The translations under genes were made by a program, and so were the position numbers. From positions 1 to 8,354 of the forward strand of contig JAOZNG010000043.1 of NCBI GenBank assembly GCA_029933895.1: 8,354 bases of DNA. The letters run 5' to 3'. The notes beneath the pieces are model-generated. The model searched no databases. It was not told the DNA's origin and worked only from the letters and a program-made list of their open reading frames with translations. The stretch comes from an archaeon. Its GTDB lineage: Archaea; Altiarchaeota; Altiarchaeia; IMC4; QMZM01. Shown here piece after piece: positions 5,650 through 8,354 of the stretch; position 1 is the first letter of the stretch; each line of letters begins with the position of its first letter.

Positions 5650-6513
5650 ATGACGCAGGTTTCGGGTAAGTTAATCGAGGCTCTGGATAAAGCAGTAAAG
5701 CGAAACATCCGGGAGGAGAGGGTTGGTGTGGTCTTATCCGGGGGACTGGATTCAACGCTGGTAGCGGTTCTAGCATCAAGACACTCGCAGGTGAAGGGAT
5801 ACACTGCGGGAACAGGTGAATCAGAGGACGTGTTCCATGTAAGAAAACTCTCAAGAAAGCTTGGCATAGAACTAGAGGTCATAGATATCACGTTAGATGA
5901 CCTGGAGGAGAAACTCCCAGATATCGTGTCGCTTGCAGGGACTAATCCGGTGAAGGTTGGCGCGTCCATACCCCTGTATTATGTAACCAGGAATGTTTCA
6001 GAGAAAACCCTGCTCTCGGGGCAGGGAGCTGATGAGCTATTCGGGGGATACCATAGATACCTCCAGGTTCTCGCCGGGGAAGGCTATCCTGGACTGCAGG
6101 AGGAGATGGTAGAGGATGTGGAGGCAATGTACAGGGAGAACCTGGAGAGGGAGGAAAGAATATGCAAGGAGCAGGATATAAGCATCAGGTATCCCTTCAT
6201 GGATCCGGAATTCATCAGATACAGCCTGTCACTGGACCCTAGGGAGAAAATAAAGGATGTCAGCTCAGGCAACGAGTTCAGCTGCATAGATGAGGTGGGT
6301 GGAAAGAGATATGTGAGGAAATACCTCCTTAGAAGAGCAGCACAACATATCGGGCTGCCGCATGAGGTCCTGGACCGGAAGAAGAAGGCGGCACAATACG
6401 GTTCAGGAGCCCATAAACTGTTGATTAAGCTGGCTAAAGAGAAAGGCTTCAGAGAGAAAGCAAGGAGGGTGGGCAAAAAACACCACCTCAGCATGTTCCT
6501 GGAGGAAATCTAG
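5650..6513 (+). CDS. Stand-alone asparagine-synthetase (AsnB C-terminal-type) domain protein
   Basis: 287 aa. It has the ATP-pyrophosphatase fold of class-B asparagine synthetases: PP-loop VVLSGGLDST (27-36), the hallmark SGQGADELFGGY (123-134), RYPFMDPEFI (180-189), and a lysine-rich LDRKKKAAQYGSG (241-253) near the active site. Full AsnB is about 500-600 aa, with an N-terminal glutaminase beginning at a catalytic Cys. That half is absent, and nothing upstream encodes it. The enzyme would therefore need free ammonia or a separate glutaminase, and it would adenylate an acid substrate, aspartate or another carboxylate. Archaea do carry such short AsnB-like proteins. SGGLDS with SGQGADE argues for AsnB-like rather than Dph6-type (SGGKDS) chemistry. 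The gene is convergent with the truncated dph2, sharing CTAG at 6510-6513. Exact substrate uncertain. Confidence 0.85.
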   Translation: MTQVSGKLIEALDKAVKRNIREERVGVVLSGGLDSTLVAVLASRHSQVKGYTAGTGESEDVFHVRKLSRKLGIELEVIDITLDDLEEKLPDIVSLAGTNPVKVGASIPLYYVTRNVSEKTLLSGQGADELFGGYHRYLQVLAGEGYPGLQEEMVEDVEAMYRENLEREERICKEQDISIRYPFMDPEFIRYSLSLDPREKIKDVSSGNEFSCIDEVGGKRYVRKYLLRRAAQHIGLPHEVLDRKKKAAQYGSGAHKLLIKLAKEKGFREKARRVGKKHHLSMFLEEI

Positions 6514-6525
6514 TCTTTAAGGAAC
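6495..6525. repeat. Inverted repeat centred on the shared stop codons
   Basis: GTTCCT (6495-6500) and AGGAAC (6520-6525) form a 6-bp inverted repeat whose centre is the CTAG (6510-6513) that ends both the Asn-synthetase-like gene and the Dph2 remnant. It would fold in both transcripts and might mark a shared 3' end. A six-base match with a 19-nt loop can arise by chance. Confidence 0.25.
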
Positions 6526-6773
6526 TTGGTGTGGCCGAAGTGGATTAGTAAATCAACACCCAGCTTCTCCAGCTGACTGTCTTTTGTGTCGCATGCCCCA
6601 TATGTGGGGTCTATGAAAATCAACGCCTTAGCCTTGGTTTTATCCTCTATCTCAGCAGCAACAGAGACTGCATACGTCTTCAGACCTTCAGGGAACTGAA
6701 GGGCCACCATCTTGGCTTCAGAAGAGTTAATCTCCTCCATGATTTTATCTAACTCGAAGTCGTATTCAGACAT
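6510..6773 (-). CDS. dph2: Truncated Dph2: N-terminal fragment of diphthamide synthesis enzyme
   Basis: 87 aa. Archaeal Dph2 (about 330-350 aa) uses an unusual [4Fe-4S]/SAM cluster to transfer a 3-amino-3-carboxypropyl group to a histidine of EF2, the first step of diphthamide synthesis. This product matches only the first domain: VALQFPEGLKTYA (23-35), DPTYGACD (55-62) and LLIHFGHTKF (75-84), then a stop. Cys61 corresponds to the first cluster cysteine; the other two (Cys163 and Cys287 in Pyrococcus horikoshii Dph2) and two of three domains are missing. No remaining Dph2 sequence is visible elsewhere in the window, because the space is filled by the convergent Asn-synthetase-like gene. The ATG (6771-6773) overlaps the end of the aIF5B gene by 8 nt, so the two are probably co-transcribed and the start looks intact. 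It is either a decaying pseudogene or a split or repurposed domain. It cannot be a normal enzyme alone. Confidence 0.75.
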   Translation of the reverse strand: MSEYDFELDKIMEEINSSEAKMVALQFPEGLKTYAVSVAAEIEDKTKAKALIFIDPTYGACDTKDSQLEKLGVDLLIHFGHTKFLKD

Positions 6774-8354
6774 TCTGTCTCTTGATACCGCGTATCTCTT
6801 TCACCAAGGTTTTTTCTGTTTCAGGTAATCCCTCATCGGAGAGAAGCTGCCTTACATCTCTTCCGGATATGAACGTGTAGAGGATATCCTCTTCATTCAT
6901 GTTTCTCCCCACAACAGCTCCCTCAATAGAGACCGCGACCTCCTGCCCTTCCTCTGCAGAGGGGATGGAGTCCTTCTCCAACTGTATGCCCTTAACCCAG
7001 CCAACCAGTTTACCGTCATCGTTCATTAACCGGGAGTTAGTGGAAAGCCTCCCTGCTAAAACCCTGACGCCCACTATGGCGGGCTTGCTCTGCCTGAAGA
7101 CATAACCCTGCATGACCCTGATTTTACAGGGAGAGATAATCCTGCGCTCCTTTTCCCTCTTCTCCCTCTGCTTCTCCTCCCTCACCCACTCCATGTACTC
7201 ATCAAGGAGTTTATATATAACGCCCCCGCGGAAAACAGGCACATGGTTGTCCCTGGCAAGCTTCCCAGCATCCCTCAGAACAGGTGAATTAAAGGATAAG
7301 ACAACACCCAGGAACCTGTCCTCTCTAGCAACCGCGGAAGCCTCCATGACATCAGCATTGGACACCTTCCCGATAGTGCCCTTCTTGATTGGAACCCCTC
7401 CACTGGAGATTATGGAAATCAACGCCTCCAGCGAGCCGACAGTATCAGCCTTAATAACCACACCACATTTATCGGTCTCAATCTCAACATTCTCTAATTC
7501 AGACTTCACCTTCTCGACAAGCTCCTCACCGCCAACGTACACTGGTGTGCCGGCCATGGCATTATCCAGGTTAGGAGCTGAGATCTTAACACCAGCTGCT
7601 GCCACAACCTCCTCCACATCCATGAAACGGTCCCTGGGATCCCTCATTTCATCAAGTTCCTTGGGCTTGAGGATGGCCTTGATTGTCGTAACAATAGGTT
7701 CCCTGCTTCCCACGACTATGGTATCACTCCTCTTCAGAACACCATCATACAATATAACGTCGATTGTGGTACCCAACCCCTTCTCCTCTTTAACCTCCAG
7801 GATTGTCCCCTTCCCTGGGGAATCAGCCTCAATAGTCAGTTTACCCTTCAGGTACTGCTGGGATAAACCCATCAATACCATCAACAGCTCGGGTATGCCG
7901 TCCCCCTCCTTAGCGGATATGGGAACGACAGCTATCTGTTTGGTGAAGTCCTTGATGTTGGAGTAGAGGTCGGCGTTTATATTCAACATAGAGAGCTGTC
8001 CTATCATATCATAGAAGCTCTTATAGAAGCTATCCTGCACGTGCTGCATCTGTTGGCTCAATGGAAGACCTGTTTTCCACCCCCTGATGTTGTCTATCTT
8101 GTTGGTTGCTATGACGAAGGGAACCCTGTAGCTCCTGAGGATTTCTATAGCCTCCAGGCTCTGCGGCATCAAACCATCGTTCAGGTCAACCACCAGGACA
8201 GCTAAATCAGCTACCGAGCCACCTCTCTTCCTCAGGTTGGTGAAGGCCTCGTGTCCTGGTGTGTCTATGAACAATAGCCCCCTGATCTCTGTCCTGATTT
8301 TCAGTTTAGATAATAGAGAGCCGCATATCTTTTCCACTGCCTTAAAGGGCACGG
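6766..8354 (-). CDS. infB: Translation initiation factor aIF5B, partial (N-terminus beyond right edge)
   Basis: The frame is open to the right edge. The GTG at 8350-8352 is an internal valine, not the start, since the P-loop (G1) and switch I (G2) that precede it in every aIF5B are outside the window. Visible, counted from that valine: G3 DTPGH (30-34), G4 NKID (84-87), G5 SAK (146-148), domain II (about 170-290), domain III opening with VVIKADTVGSLEAL (298-311), a charged linker helix (about 380-405), and domain IV to the end with VRVLAGRLSTN and a C-terminal helix region. aIF5B is the ribosome-dependent GTPase that promotes subunit joining and initiator tRNA placement. There is no intein in the visible part. 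The downstream Dph2 fragment overlaps it by 8 nt (6766-6773) in a different frame, so both are likely one transcript. The archaeal/eukaryotic rather than bacterial form is indicated by FIDTPGHEAFTNLRKRGG. Confidence 0.95.
   Translation of the reverse strand, partial: VPFKAVEKICGSLLSKLKIRTEIRGLLFIDTPGHEAFTNLRKRGGSVADLAVLVVDLNDGLMPQSLEAIEILRSYRVPFVIATNKIDNIRGWKTGLPLSQQMQHVQDSFYKSFYDMIGQLSMLNINADLYSNIKDFTKQIAVVPISAKEGDGIPELLMVLMGLSQQYLKGKLTIEADSPGKGTILEVKEEKGLGTTIDVILYDGVLKRSDTIVVGSREPIVTTIKAILKPKELDEMRDPRDRFMDVEEVVAAAGVKISAPNLDNAMAGTPVYVGGEELVEKVKSELENVEIETDKCGVVIKADTVGSLEALISIISSGGVPIKKGTIGKVSNADVMEASAVAREDRFLGVVLSFNSPVLRDAGKLARDNHVPVFRGGVIYKLLDEYMEWVREEKQREKREKERRIISPCKIRVMQGYVFRQSKPAIVGVRVLAGRLSTNSRLMNDDGKLVGWVKGIQLEKDSIPSAEEGQEVAVSIEGAVVGRNMNEEDILYTFISGRDVRQLLSDEGLPETEKTLVKEIRGIKRQNV

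Noticed and set aside
5650..6513. Dph6 diphthine-ammonia ligase
   Set aside because: The PP-loop is SGGLDS rather than SGGKDS, and SGQGADELFGGY is specific to the asparagine-synthetase family.
7112..7966. Plus-strand frame of 284 codons, rich in Ser/Thr/Leu
   Set aside because: It lies entirely antisense to aIF5B, whose reading frame is certain; composition is typical of a shadow frame.
8350..8352. GTG as a start codon for aIF5B
   Set aside because: It sits between switch I and the DTPGH motif, so it encodes an internal valine; the P-loop must lie beyond the right edge.
1..8354. CRISPR array, insertion sequence, toxin-antitoxin or defence island
   Set aside because: I saw no regularly spaced direct repeats, transposase motifs or terminal repeats, and all recognised genes are housekeeping or cell-surface.

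Overview
The window is from an archaeal genome, probably an uncultivated lineage; the sequence alone does not fix the phylum. The evidence is an Alba chromatin protein, an archaeal-type translation initiation factor aIF5B, a KH-less archaeal beta-CASP nuclease of the CPSF2 type, a diphthamide-synthesis (Dph2) remnant, and AT-rich TATA-like boxes about 26-31 nt upstream of several start codons that lack Shine-Dalgarno sequences. Coding density is high, and AGG/AGA arginine and ATA isoleucine codons are common.

Layout, left to right. Positions 1-365 (minus) hold the 5' part of a gene for a secreted protein with a signal peptide and an Ig-like domain; it runs off the left edge. Positions 366-627 hold no gene for a protein but contain nested inverted repeats between a TATA-like box and a T-rich tract, which could be a small structured RNA. 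Alba follows on the minus strand. It is divergent from a large (860 aa) membrane-anchored protein with two von Willebrand A domains and a glutamine-amidotransferase-like fold. A 233-bp non-coding gap (3616-3848) carries a short repeated motif. Next come a dUTPase/dCTP-deaminase-family gene (plus) and, tail to tail, a beta-CASP nuclease (minus). That nuclease is divergent from a stand-alone asparagine-synthetase domain gene (plus). The latter converges on a minus-strand pair: the 3' part of the aIF5B gene, followed with an 8-nt overlap by a Dph2 gene cut down to 87 codons.

Most genes are housekeeping: chromatin (Alba), dUTP control (dut-like), RNA processing (beta-CASP), amide synthesis (Asn synthetase-like), translation initiation (aIF5B) and elongation-factor modification (Dph2 remnant). 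The accessory part is the left third, with the secreted Ig protein, the RNA candidate and the vWA protein. I did not find a clear undescribed multi-gene system. The points most worth checking are the truncated Dph2, the possible RNA at 430-518, the loss of the deaminase glutamate in the dut/dcd-family protein, and two convergent gene pairs that each share one CTAG as both stop codons.
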